Shown here one piece after another: positions 1-6,845 of a DNA stretch of 8,937 nucleotides (its first letter is position 1; each line of letters begins with the position of its first letter). Under the pieces are notes generated by a model, which was not told where the DNA came from, searched no databases, and worked only from the letters and a program-made list of their open reading frames with translations. Source of the DNA: a bacterium (lineage in GTDB: Bacteria > Patescibacteriota > Minisyncoccia > Moranbacterales > DUUL01); the NCBI GenBank assembly GCA_030641245.1, contig DAOWHU010000075.1, positions 1 to 8,937 on the forward strand, given 5' to 3'. The translations under genes and the position numbers were made by a program.

Positions 1-389
1 AGAAGCCAATTATCAAAAAGGAAGTGTCTGCCCAGCAAGATGTGCCAAAAGAAATAGAGAAAGTAGATTTATTTTCGGCTCAATGTTCGGCTTGCGGAAT
101 GAAAGTTGAAGTGCCTTTTAAACCAGATGGTGAAAGACCAGTCTTTTGTTCGGAGTGTCTTCGGGAATTCCGGAGACAACAAAGCAAGTTACAGGAGAAG
201 GTTGAGTCGAGAGATTCAGAGCCAGCTGATAAATCGGTAGTGAAAGAAGCGGAAAAAAAAGAAGAAAAAAAAGAAACTCACTCCACCTCTCTAAAAGCGG
301 GCACGGTTGTCTCTGAAGAAACAATTGGGAAGAAAGAAAATCCAAGCTTGAAGAATATGATACAGAAAGCGTTAAAAGAAGAAAAATAA
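1..389 (+). CDS. CxxC-x17-CxxC zinc-ribbon protein, 5' partial
   Basis: The frame is open to the left edge (codons from base 3 read K-P-I-I-K-K-E before a GTG at 24), so this is probably the 3' part of a longer gene; the GTG at 24 is only a possible start. Counting from that GTG, residues 21-45 hold CSAC, exactly 17 residues, then CSEC, with V-P-F and R-P-V-F between them. This is the pattern of the small CxxC-x17-CxxC zinc-ribbon domain common in CPR bacteria and some Chloroflexi; four Cys probably bind one Zn(II). The rest is a Lys/Glu-rich, low-complexity, probably disordered or helical tail ending in a short segment, SLKNMIQKALKEEK. No enzyme motif is visible, so the role is unknown; nucleic-acid or protein binding is only an inference. 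It ends 19 bp before the pilin gene and may share its transcript. Confidence 0.7.
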   Translation, partial: KPIIKKEVSAQQDVPKEIEKVDLFSAQCSACGMKVEVPFKPDGERPVFCSECLREFRRQQSKLQEKVESRDSEPADKSVVKEAEKKEEKKETHSTSLKAGTVVSEETIGKKENPSLKNMIQKALKEEK

Positions 390-408
390 TTTTTATTAAT
401 AATTTATT

Positions 409-939
409 ATGAAACAAAAAATAATATTTACGCTAGTCGTTTTATTTTCTCCAGCTTACCAAGTTTTGGCTCAAACTCTTGAAAATATTCCTGGTCAAAC
501 TCCAATGGCTGATTCTAGTGATTTAGTCGGTTATTTAAATAATATCTATGCTTTTGGAATTTCAATCACTGGAATTCTAGCGATTTTTATGATAGGCTTA
601 GGAGCCTTCACTTACATAGTGACTTCGGCTGGAAATTCTTCCAAAATGTTGAATGCCAAGGAAATTATTCAGAACGCCTTGATTGGTTTGGTGATAGTTC
701 TGGCTGCTTATTTGTTTCTTCATGTTATTAATCCTGATTTAGTAAGTGGTACCTTAAAGGCACCGAGTGATGCTGTAGATAAAATAGTTGCCCCTTTTAT
801 CGTGATGCCTGGGGCCGATGGTGAAGAGTGTAAGAGTCTAGTTGGTTTTATAGTAGTTCATCCTTCTGCACCGCCATGTAGTGAATGTCAAAATGGATTT
901 GATCCAGCTACTGCTATTTGCGGCCCTCCTGCTATTTGA
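409..939 (+). CDS. TrbC/VirB2-like pilin-type membrane protein
   Basis: A 176-residue protein with a likely Sec signal peptide (K2, K4, hydrophobic 5-20, cleavage after VLA at 21), then two hydrophobic helices at about 47-72 and 89-107 joined by a short polar loop (SAGNSSKMLNAKEIIQ). The layout, the S-A-G-N turn and the INPDL motif after helix 2 match the TrbC/VirB2-like pilin-related proteins found in many copies in CPR genomes. Family knowledge suggests an inner-membrane subunit of a type IV secretion or pilus-like apparatus, but no other apparatus gene is visible here. The tail of about 65 residues after helix 2 is unusual: it has four Cys (141, 157, 160, 171) and a Pro-rich end, and topology would probably place it outside the cytoplasm, where disulfides could form. 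The ATG has no Shine-Dalgarno sequence; TGA is the stop. Confidence 0.72.
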   Translation: MKQKIIFTLVVLFSPAYQVLAQTLENIPGQTPMADSSDLVGYLNNIYAFGISITGILAIFMIGLGAFTYIVTSAGNSSKMLNAKEIIQNALIGLVIVLAAYLFLHVINPDLVSGTLKAPSDAVDKIVAPFIVMPGADGEECKSLVGFIVVHPSAPPCSECQNGFDPATAICGPPAI

Positions 940-979
940 TAAGTATTTTGTCTATTAATATAATTAATTAAGATCGGAA

Positions 980-1756
980 ATGAACATTTCAATAAAAACT
1001 AATCAAGAAATTGCTAGTTTACGAGAGGGTGGAAAAATACTTAGGGAGGCTTTGAATGTGGCCAAGAAAAAAGCTCAATTTTCAATTGTAGAAAAAGTTT
1101 CAACTTTAGAGGTTAGTTTGGCTGCCGAGAAAATAATTTTGGCTCGAGGCGCCGAACCGGCTTTCAAGGGTTATTCTTCTGACGGTGAAAATCCTTTTCC
1201 GGAAACTGCCTGTGTATCATTGAATGATGAAATCGTTCATGGTGTTCCCTTAAAAAATCGGTTAATTAAATCTGGTGATATTGTAAAAATTGATGTCGGA
1301 GTTAAATACAAAAATTTATTTACCGACGCTGCTATTAGTGTGATTGTTGGGAAAGGTAGCGAGCAGGCTAAAAAAATTGTCAAGGTCACCAGAGAAAGTT
1401 TGGAAATTGGTTTGCGAGAAATTAGAGCCGGGAAACATCTAGGTGACTACAGTGAGGCAGTAGAAAAGTTTGTAGTTAAAAATGGTTTTCATGTAGTGCG
1501 AGGTTTAGTTGGTCATGGAGTTGGTCATGAGGTTCACGAGGCTCCCCAAATCCCTAATTTTGGTCAAGCTGGAACAGGAATAAAATGGCGAGAAGGAATG
1601 GTGATTGCTTTAGAGCCAATGGTCAATGAGTTTAATAGTGGTATTAAAGTTGGCTCTGATCAAATGACTTTTTTAACTAAAAAAGGCGGGTTGTCTGCTC
1701 ATTTTGAAAACACAGTAGTGGTGACGAAAAATGGATGTGAAATTTTAACAAGATAA
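980..1756 (+). CDS. map: Methionine aminopeptidase, type I
   Basis: Cytosolic dinuclear-metal peptidase that removes the initiator Met from new proteins whose second residue is small. The 258-residue length fits the compact bacterial type Ia enzyme with no N-terminal extension. All expected residues can be placed by motif: His87 (EIVHGVP, substrate contact), Asp105 (KIDVG), Asp116 (LFTDAA), His179 (GHGVGHEVHE), His186, Glu212 (ALEPM) and Glu243 (HFENTV). The five metal ligands are therefore D105, D116, H179, E212 and E243. The N-terminal segment I-K-T-N-Q-E-I-A-S-L-R-E-G-G is the usual first helix of the fold. The gene starts 40 bp after the pilin stop, with only a GGA beside the ATG, too close to act as a normal ribosome binding site. 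An AT-rich inverted repeat follows the stop. Confidence 0.96.
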   Translation: MNISIKTNQEIASLREGGKILREALNVAKKKAQFSIVEKVSTLEVSLAAEKIILARGAEPAFKGYSSDGENPFPETACVSLNDEIVHGVPLKNRLIKSGDIVKIDVGVKYKNLFTDAAISVIVGKGSEQAKKIVKVTRESLEIGLREIRAGKHLGDYSEAVEKFVVKNGFHVVRGLVGHGVGHEVHEAPQIPNFGQAGTGIKWREGMVIALEPMVNEFNSGIKVGSDQMTFLTKKGGLSAHFENTVVVTKNGCEILTR

Positions 1757-1921
1757 AAATTAAATATCAAATTCAAAATTACAAATCCTAAATAAATTAC
1801 AATTTTCAAAATTCAAATATTCAAACTTTTCCGCCAGTTGACGGACTCAAGGAAGTTTTGAATTTAAAAAATTGTAATTTGAGATTTATTTGGAATTTGG
1901 TGCTTATAATTTAGAATTTAA
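1757..1921. repeat. AT-rich palindromic intergenic repeat (MITE-like)
   Basis: This fills the gap between map and the ruvX-like gene. It is an imperfect inverted repeat: AAATTACAATTTT at 1794-1806 is the exact reverse complement of AAAATTGTAATTT at 1868-1880, and similarity continues outward (CCTAAATAAA near 1788-1797 against TTTATTTGGAA near 1884-1894) and inward (AATTCAAA against TTTGAATT). The centre at 1830-1845, TCCGCCAGTTGACGGA, is itself a near-perfect GC-rich palindrome with one mismatch. There is no ORF inside, so it could be a non-autonomous element remnant. The right end nearly touches the ATG at 1926 and creates a false upstream TTG start at 1890. Confidence 0.6.
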
Positions 1922-1925
1922 TAGT

Positions 1926-2300
1926 ATGTTTTATTTAGGCATCGATTGGGGAGAAAGCAAATGTGGTTTAGCAATTGCTGATTCAGAAAACAGAATAGCC
2001 AGTATCTATAAACAGGTTTCAAGATCTGATATTTACCAGGAAATTTCTGATTTGAATCGAAAAGAAAAAATAGAAAAAATAATAATTGGTTTTAACGAAA
2101 ATCTTCTTAAAAAAGAAAAGTTTCAAAAGTTTTTAGCTGAAATTGAAAAATTAGAAATACCAATCGAGCTTGAGAATGAGGATTTTTCGACCCAAATAGC
2201 TCAAAAAAACTTAATTGATGCTGATCGAAAAAATATTTCCAAGGATGATGATGTTGAATCGGCACGGGTTATTCTTCAAGGCTGGATAGATAGACAATGA
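1926..2300 (+). CDS. Divergent RuvX/YqgF-family nuclease (RNase H fold)
   Basis: A 124-residue protein from the ATG at 1926. A TTG at 1890 in the same frame lies in the flanking repeat and would add residues that do not fit the family, so I reject it. The start MFYLGIDWGESKCGLAIAD matches the YqgF opening LGIDxGxxRxGLAxxD. The IIIGF strand at 52-56 stands where IVVGLP is usual. ELENEDFST at 81-89 aligns with the (D)ERLTT motif, giving acidic Glu85, and DDVESARVILQ at 108-118 aligns with vDavAAxxIL, giving Asp109. The acidic triad D7/E85/D109 is thus kept. The Arg usually found after GxDxG and the DERLTT Arg are replaced (Lys12, Asp86), and the protein is shorter than the usual 135-140 residues. 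The family acts in 16S rRNA 5' maturation and was earlier proposed as a Holliday junction resolvase. TGA stop. Confidence 0.7.
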   Translation: MFYLGIDWGESKCGLAIADSENRIASIYKQVSRSDIYQEISDLNRKEKIEKIIIGFNENLLKKEKFQKFLAEIEKLEIPIELENEDFSTQIAQKNLIDADRKNISKDDDVESARVILQGWIDRQ

Positions 2301-2388
2301 AAGCCAGAAATGATAACATCAAGTTTAGGATTTATGAATTTGGCACACTTTTTCGTTAAAATTAAAAAATTTAAAATTATAAAATAAT

Positions 2389-3171
2389 ATGAAAGATGAA
2401 AAACAACCTCAGTATTCAGTAGTCATTCCAGTTTATAATGAATCTAGCAAAGAAGAAGAGATGAAGGAACATCTTGATTCCATTAAGAACTATTTCGAAG
2501 GAAAAGGTTGGAGCTATGAAATCGTGGTGGCCTTGGATGGACCTACTGATGAAACTCCAAATCTGGTCAGAAAGCATACTCAAGACAATGAGAATGTTCG
2601 AATTCTGGATCGAAAAATTAATCATGGAAAAGGTTATACTCTTAGAGAGGGACTTTTAGCGGCCACTGGGGAGAGAAGAATGTTCACCGATATGGATGGA
2701 GCGACTGCTATCAAGATGTTGAATAGGTTGATACCTGAAATGGACAAAGGAGCTGATTACGTGATCGGTTCGAGGGACATTGAGGGTTCTGAAATCGATA
2801 AACATCAATTTTTTCTAAAAGAATGGCTTGGCAAGACTGGAAACCTACTAATTCAATTCGTAGGAGGACTTTGGGGAATTAAAGACACTCAATGTGGTTT
2901 TAAACTTTTTACAGAGCAGTTTACCAAGGATGTTATCCCTCGGACTAAAGTTGATCGTTGGGGGATTGATTTTGAGATTTTGACTATTGGAAAAAAATTG
3001 GGTTATCAAATGGTTCAGGTTCCAGTTCAGTGGGATGATAAGGGCGAAAGTTTAGTAGGCTTAGGTGGATTTGGCTATTTGCACACTTTAAGGGATTTAT
3101 TCAAAGTTCGTTGGAATTTAATCAAGGGAGCTTATAGACTTAATAGAAAAATGGAAAATATTAAAAAATAA
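2389..3171 (+). CDS. Family 2 glycosyltransferase, dolichyl-phosphate glucosyltransferase-like
   Basis: A 260-residue GT-A fold enzyme expected to move a sugar from a UDP- or GDP-sugar onto a polyprenyl phosphate or another acceptor at the inner membrane face. Visible motifs: VVIPVYNE at 11-18 (nucleotide-binding strand), ALDGPTDET at 48-56, NHGKGYTLREGL at 78-89, the metal-binding DxD as D101-M-D103 in FTDMDGAT, VIGSRDIEGS at 125-134, DTQCGFKLF at 166-174 and RWGIDFEIL at 190-198. This set and order is that of the DPG/DPM synthase subgroup, so glucosyl- or mannosyl-phosphoprenol synthesis is the best guess. There is no C-terminal transmembrane pair, so it is soluble or peripheral. GalT starts 2 bp after its stop, indicating one transcript and a joint role in activated-sugar metabolism, probably for cell-envelope glycans. 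The donor and acceptor cannot be read from the sequence. Confidence 0.88.
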   Translation: MKDEKQPQYSVVIPVYNESSKEEEMKEHLDSIKNYFEGKGWSYEIVVALDGPTDETPNLVRKHTQDNENVRILDRKINHGKGYTLREGLLAATGERRMFTDMDGATAIKMLNRLIPEMDKGADYVIGSRDIEGSEIDKHQFFLKEWLGKTGNLLIQFVGGLWGIKDTQCGFKLFTEQFTKDVIPRTKVDRWGIDFEILTIGKKLGYQMVQVPVQWDDKGESLVGLGGFGYLHTLRDLFKVRWNLIKGAYRLNRKMENIKK

Positions 3172-3173
3172 AA

Positions 3174-4259
3174 ATGAGTCTTACAAAAAAAATAAAAATT
3201 AAAACAAAAAAGACAGTCAAAAAGGTCTCTTCAAAATCTAAGGCCAAACTCAAGGTCAAAAAGGGAAAACTTTCTGAATTACGACAAGATTTGGTTAGTG
3301 GTGATTGGGTGGTGATTGCCAACAGTCGGGGAAAACGTCCCGATGCTTTTAGGGCTACTAAAGATTTGACTGAAAATAGTAGTGAGGAAGACTGTTTTTT
3401 TTGTGATCCAGTTGCCTCCAAACAAGAGAAGGATGTTTTGATTTATAATACCGCTGATAACGACTGGAGTTTAAGGGTTTTTCCTAATAAGTATCCAGCT
3501 TTTTCTCGGCCAACCGGGGGCAAAATTCAACATCAAGAAGAAGGCCCTTATTTTTGGATGGACGGAGTTGGTTATCATGAGGTGATTGTAACTAGAGATC
3601 ATTTCGAAAGAATTGGTATGATGGACAATTTTAAAGTGGCGGAAATTTTCGATGCTTTTCAAACCCGTTATTTAGATTTAATGAATAAAAAATCAGTTCG
3701 TTACATTGAAATATTTCACAACCAAGGTAAACTTGCGGGAGGCTCAGTTTTTCATCCTCATTCTCAATTAGCGGCTATTCCGGTCATTTCGCCCTATCTC
3801 AATTTAGAGCTAAGAGGAGCGGAAGAATATTACAAGGCTAATAAAAAATGTGTTTTTTGCAATATGATTGAATGGGAGAAAGACGAAGATAAGCGAATTA
3901 TTTTTGAAAATGATAAATTTATAGCTTTTTGTCCTTTTGCCTCTCGAAAAGCTTTTGAAGTTTGGGTTTTACCCAAAGATCACCAGCCTTACTTTGAAAG
4001 AATAGAAATTGAAGATAAGATTCAAGTTGGAGAAGCTTTGAATGAAGCTATCAGAAAAATAAATACTGTTTTGAATGATCCGGCTTATAATTTTTATTTG
4101 CATACTTCACCTTGTGATGGTAAACACTATTCTCATTATCATTGGCATATCGAAATATTACCCAAGACTTCTATCTGGGCTGGTTTTGAGTTGTCGACTG
4201 GGATAGAAATTTCGGCGATTGAACCGGAGAAAGCAGCGGAGGCCCTAAAAGATGCGTAG
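3174..4259 (+). CDS. galT: Galactose-1-phosphate uridylyltransferase (HIT superfamily)
   Basis: A 361-residue enzyme that swaps UMP between UDP-glucose and galactose-1-phosphate. The GalT core begins at about residue 34 (SELRQDLVSGDWVVIANSRG). The active site is GGSVFHPHSQ at 189-198: His196 is the expected covalent nucleophile, His194 the likely Zn ligand, Gln198 the transition-state residue. Cys74/Cys77 (CFFC) and His135 (GYHEVIV) complete a probable Zn site. Cys226/Cys229 and the HYSHYHWHIEILP segment at 318-330 form the second, HIT-like half. The first 32 residues are an unusual basic tail of mostly Lys, Val, Ser and Thr; no other start lies before the core, so the tail appears real. Related nucleotidyl transferases of CPR bacteria may use other sugars, so substrate identity is less certain than the family. 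A hairpin spans the stop codon. Confidence 0.9.
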   Translation: MSLTKKIKIKTKKTVKKVSSKSKAKLKVKKGKLSELRQDLVSGDWVVIANSRGKRPDAFRATKDLTENSSEEDCFFCDPVASKQEKDVLIYNTADNDWSLRVFPNKYPAFSRPTGGKIQHQEEGPYFWMDGVGYHEVIVTRDHFERIGMMDNFKVAEIFDAFQTRYLDLMNKKSVRYIEIFHNQGKLAGGSVFHPHSQLAAIPVISPYLNLELRGAEEYYKANKKCVFCNMIEWEKDEDKRIIFENDKFIAFCPFASRKAFEVWVLPKDHQPYFERIEIEDKIQVGEALNEAIRKINTVLNDPAYNFYLHTSPCDGKHYSHYHWHIEILPKTSIWAGFELSTGIEISAIEPEKAAEALKDA

Positions 4260-4268
4260 CATCTTTAG
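4245..4268 (+). terminator. Hairpin spanning the galT stop codon
   Basis: CTAAAAGATGC (4245-4255) pairs with GCATCTTTAG (4259-4268) across the 3-base loop GTA. Ten pairs form with one bulged A at 4250. The TAG stop (4257-4259) lies in the loop and first stem base. No T-run follows, so it may be a weak terminator, a 3' end stabiliser or a remnant of a palindromic repeat rather than a standard Rho-independent terminator. Confidence 0.45.
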
Positions 4269-4269
4269 A

Positions 4270-4440
4270 GAATTTCAAAATCCAAATTATTTCAAATTTT
4301 TCCAAATTAAACTCAAATGACAAAGTCTAAATGACAAAAGTTTTGGATTTCAAGCATTTGATATTAGGGTTTGATTTGAGCAATTTGGAGTACTTTGAGC
4401 TTTGATATTCAGCTATTAGCTTTGTAATCACTATTTAACT
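4270..4440. repeat. Degenerate AT-rich palindromic intergenic repeat
   Basis: The gap between galT and the export-type gene has no ORF and is an imperfect inverted repeat. TCCAAATT-AAA-CTCAAAT at 4301-4318 faces ATTTGAGCAATTTGGA at 4374-4389, differing by a small internal insertion. CAAA/TTTG-rich words, including two ATGACAAA copies at 4317-4324 and 4331-4338, fill the rest. It resembles the 1757-1921 element in style but is not an obvious sequence copy. It is probably a decayed non-autonomous element; boundaries are approximate. Confidence 0.45.
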
Positions 4441-4445
4441 AGAAT

Positions 4446-4943
4446 ATGCTTTTAGATGTCAACCAAGCCATAGAACTTCTCAAGGAGGTTCCTTCTCAAG
4501 TTTCTGTTATGATTATTAGCGTAACGCCTATTTTTGAATTAAGGGGGGCTATTCCAGTCGGAATTGGAGTTTATAAAATGGGGATTTTGGAAACTTATTT
4601 TTTGGCGGTTATCGGAAATGTTATCCCAGTGATTCTGTTAGTTTTTTTATTCGAGATTGTCGCCAATTGGCTGTCGGAAAAATTTGAATTTTGGAAAAAA
4701 TTCTTTGATTGGTTATTTGAACGGACTCGAAAAAAAGCTGGCTACAAAATTGAAAAATATGGTGACTGGGGATTATTTTTTCTAGTTGCTATTCCGTTGC
4801 CGGTAACCGGAGGATGGACTGGTGCCTTAGCATCTTTTCTTTTTGGAATTAATAAAATTAAAGCGATTGGAATAATTTTTTGTGGAATATTGGCAGCGGG
4901 GTTGATTGTGACGTTGATCACCATTGGAGCCTTTAGCTTCTAA
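4446..4943 (+). CDS. Putative small multidrug-export family membrane protein (COG2426)
   Basis: A 165-residue, very hydrophobic protein with an amphipathic N-terminus and membrane segments at about 18-42, 48-74, 107-132 and 137-162, split by a charged cytoplasmic-looking loop at 76-106 (WLSEKFEFWKKFF onward). Diagnostic motifs are TPIFELRGAIPVGIG at 27-41, GNVIP at 57-61 and AIPLPVTGGWTGALAS at 115-130, which together mark the 'putative small multi-drug export protein' family, distantly like DedA. The name comes from an old phenotype link; actual transport substrates are generally unknown. The two re-entrant-looking segments (E31-L-R and the P117-L-P119 region) are typical of DedA-like half-helices. 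The ATG has no Shine-Dalgarno sequence. Structured repeat copy 1 begins 8 bases after the TAA stop. Confidence 0.8.
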   Translation: MLLDVNQAIELLKEVPSQVSVMIISVTPIFELRGAIPVGIGVYKMGILETYFLAVIGNVIPVILLVFLFEIVANWLSEKFEFWKKFFDWLFERTRKKAGYKIEKYGDWGLFFLVAIPLPVTGGWTGALASFLFGINKIKAIGIIFCGILAAGLIVTLITIGAFSF

Positions 4944-4950
4944 GAATAGT

Positions 4951-5071
4951 AAGACTTACGTGTTTGACGCATTTCTTCGTTGGATTTTCCGCCACTCGTT
5001 CACCGTACTATTTAGTACGTCTCACTCAGTGCTCAAATCCGCCTTGAACTGCACTCAAACACGTAAGCCTT
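4951..5071 (+). repeat. Structured hairpin repeat, copy 1
   Basis: A 121-bp element starting 8 bases after a stop codon. Outer arms AAGACTTACGTGTTTG (4951-4966) and CAAACACGTAAGCCTT (5056-5071) pair at 15 of 16 positions. Inside is a shared core starting TTTGACGCATTTCTTCG and ending GCACTCAAA. GGATTT (4982-4987) can pair with AAATCC (5045-5050), and the tip CGTACTATTTAGTACG (5004-5019) is a perfect palindrome. Copies 2 and 3 lie at 7970-8091 and 8304-8453 in the same orientation. It may end transcription of the gene before it, but no long T-run follows directly. Confidence 0.8.
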
Positions 5072-5195
5072 CGATGTTTTCAATCTAATCGAATTTAAAA
5101 ATTTAGAGTTTAGATTTATTTTAAAATTATAAAATTAAAAATTAGCGTTAAAATAACTTTGTCAAATAAGATTTGTCACTTTAAAAAGCATCATT

Positions 5196-5975
5196 ATGAA
5201 AAAATATCTAGTAGTTGCTAACTTCAAAATGAAATTAGCCAGTAAAAATGAAATAGAAACTTGGCTGAAGAATTTTAGCAAGGCCTCGAAGGCGTTTTTT
5301 TCTGAAAAAGTAGAAACGGTGCTTTGCACTCCTTATCCATTTCTCGAAAAATTTTCCGAAATTACCAAAAAAGATGAGTTTCTCTTGGGAGCCCAGAACT
5401 GTTTTTGGGAAGATGAGGGAGCTTATACAGGCGAAGTCAGCGCTAAGATGTTGAAATCAATGGGAGTTGATTTTGTTATTCTGGGTCACAGTGAACGCCG
5501 AAAATATTTTGATGAACAAAACCTTGAAATTGCGCGAAAAGTTGAGAAGGCTTTTAAAAATAGAATAATCCCAATAATTTGTGTGGGGGAGAATCGAGAA
5601 GAAAAAGAGAATGACTTAACGATGAAAGTTGTCTTGAAACAACTTCAAGATATCTTAGAAAAAGTTGGACGAGGAAATATTGAAAAAACCATTCTATGCT
5701 ATGAACCGATTTGGGCGATTAGCGACAATGGACCCAATCGAATGTCAACTTCCAATGAAATCATGGAGGCTCGGTTGTTGATTAAGAAATTTTTAGTTGA
5801 TAAATACGGGCAGTTAACGGCTGAAAGAGTTAAAATAATTTATGGTGGTAGTGTGGATAATTTTAATGTTGAGGAAACTTGTATTAAGACTGGGATGGAG
5901 GGGGCGCTTGTCGGAAGTGTTTCCACTAAGCCCTATGAGTTTATAAAAATAATTGAAAAATTTAATGAAAAGTAA
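5196..5975 (+). CDS. tpiA: Triosephosphate isomerase
   Basis: Cytosolic glycolytic enzyme converting dihydroxyacetone phosphate to glyceraldehyde-3-phosphate. The 259 residues cover a full TIM barrel. Catalytic residues are Asn9 and Lys11 (VVANFKMK, in place of the usual GNWKMN), His98 (ILGHSERR) and Glu170 (CYEPIWAI). Phosphate-binding segments IIYGGSV at 214-220 and GALVGSVS at 236-243 are present, as are LGAQN at 64-68 and GAYTGEVS at 75-82. The odd part is catalytic loop 6: after PIWAI the usual GTGK is absent and the stretch reads SDNGPNRMSTSNE, about three residues longer than standard. The flap that closes over the substrate is therefore atypical, though all catalytic residues remain. 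The aldolase gene overlaps its last codons, so the two are co-expressed. The upstream region is AT-rich with only weak promoter-like matches. Confidence 0.95.
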   Translation: MKKYLVVANFKMKLASKNEIETWLKNFSKASKAFFSEKVETVLCTPYPFLEKFSEITKKDEFLLGAQNCFWEDEGAYTGEVSAKMLKSMGVDFVILGHSERRKYFDEQNLEIARKVEKAFKNRIIPIICVGENREEKENDLTMKVVLKQLQDILEKVGRGNIEKTILCYEPIWAISDNGPNRMSTSNEIMEARLLIKKFLVDKYGQLTAERVKIIYGGSVDNFNVEETCIKTGMEGALVGSVSTKPYEFIKIIEKFNEK

Positions 5976-6819
5976 AACGTTAAAAATTTTAAAGAAAGCG
6001 ATGGAAGATAAGGTGGCCGTTGGGGCTTTTAATACTTCCAATATGGAAGTTACCCAGGCAATCATAATGGCGGCTAATAATTTGAAAAAATCTTGTATTA
6101 TCCAGACCACAGTTTCGACCATGGAATATACTTTTGATACGATTGGAGAATTAGTGAAATCAAACGTTAAAAAATTAGCGCCTAATACCGAGATTGGTTT
6201 TCATTTGGATCATGGACATAGTTTTCACGAAATTACCAAGGCTATTGATTTAGGCGTAGATTCCGTAATGATTGATGCTTCTCGGTTGACCTTGGAGGAG
6301 AATATCGCTATTACCAAAAAAGTAGTTGAGTATGCTCATCCTCGGGGAGTAGCAGTCCAAGCCGAGCTAGGGCGAGTTCCTTATCTAGGAAGGGAAAAAC
6401 TAGATATTGATTGGAATGAAATTATGACTGATCCCAATGAGGCCAAAAGATTAGTCGACGAGACGGGAACTGATGCCCTGGCTGTTGGAATCGGAAATGC
6501 GCATGGTTTCTTTCGAGAAAAAAGTGAACCAGATTGGGAGAGATTGAAGGCGATTAACGCTTTATTGCCTGACAATCCTTTGATTTTACATGGAGCTTCT
6601 GATTGGGAAGGAGAGAAAGTCAAAAAAGCAGTAGAACTAGGAATAAATGCTTTTAACATTGATACTGATATCCGAATTGCTTTTTGTTCGGCTGTTTGTA
6701 AAATGACCGGAGATCAACATTGTGAAGTCAGCGATCCTCGAAAAATTTTGAAAGTAGCTCGAGAAGAAACCCAAAAAGCGGTGGAGAAAAAGATCCAGAT
6801 GTTTTTGGGAAAAGAATGA
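5965..6819 (+). CDS. fba: Class II fructose-bisphosphate aldolase
   Basis: Zinc-dependent aldolase joining dihydroxyacetone phosphate and glyceraldehyde-3-phosphate, or splitting fructose-1,6-bisphosphate. I use the ATG at 5965, which overlaps tpiA by 11 bp and gives 284 residues starting MKSKTLKILKKA; a TTG at 5953 would only add four. Motifs in order: VGAFNTSNMEVTQAI at 19-33, GFHLDHGHSF at 78-87 (Asp82 acid/base, His83 Zn ligand), SVMIDAS at 100-106, VQAELG at 131-136 (Glu134), DALAVGIGNAHG at 170-181 (His180 Zn), LILHGASDW at 206-214 (His209 Zn) and INAFNIDTDIR at 227-237. The closest alternative is tagatose-bisphosphate aldolase (GatY/KbaY), which shares all of these. Pairing with tpiA favours a glycolytic role. 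TGA stop; an inverted-repeat element begins right at it. Confidence 0.92.
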   Translation: MKSKTLKILKKAMEDKVAVGAFNTSNMEVTQAIIMAANNLKKSCIIQTTVSTMEYTFDTIGELVKSNVKKLAPNTEIGFHLDHGHSFHEITKAIDLGVDSVMIDASRLTLEENIAITKKVVEYAHPRGVAVQAELGRVPYLGREKLDIDWNEIMTDPNEAKRLVDETGTDALAVGIGNAHGFFREKSEPDWERLKAINALLPDNPLILHGASDWEGEKVKKAVELGINAFNIDTDIRIAFCSAVCKMTGDQHCEVSDPRKILKVAREETQKAVEKKIQMFLGKE

Positions 6820-6845
6820 GCAATGAACAAGGAACATAAACTCGT

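Noticed and set aside
118..417. 99-residue minus-strand frame opposite the zinc-ribbon gene
   Set aside because: It is an antisense shadow of a Lys/Glu-rich coding region; the repeated Leu/Phe/Ser content reflects that composition.
1890..1925. Upstream TTG start extending the ruvX-like gene by 12 residues
   Set aside because: The extra residues come from the flanking palindromic repeat; the ATG at 1926 gives the normal family N-terminus.
2340..2368. Possible promoter TTGGCA, 17 bases, TAAAAA before the GT2 gene
   Set aside because: Same weakness: only the -35 box is convincing.
5159..5187. Possible tpiA promoter TTGTCA, 17 bases, TAAAAA
   Set aside because: The -10 box is poor, and in such AT-rich sequence chance matches are frequent; it would also imply an almost leaderless transcript.
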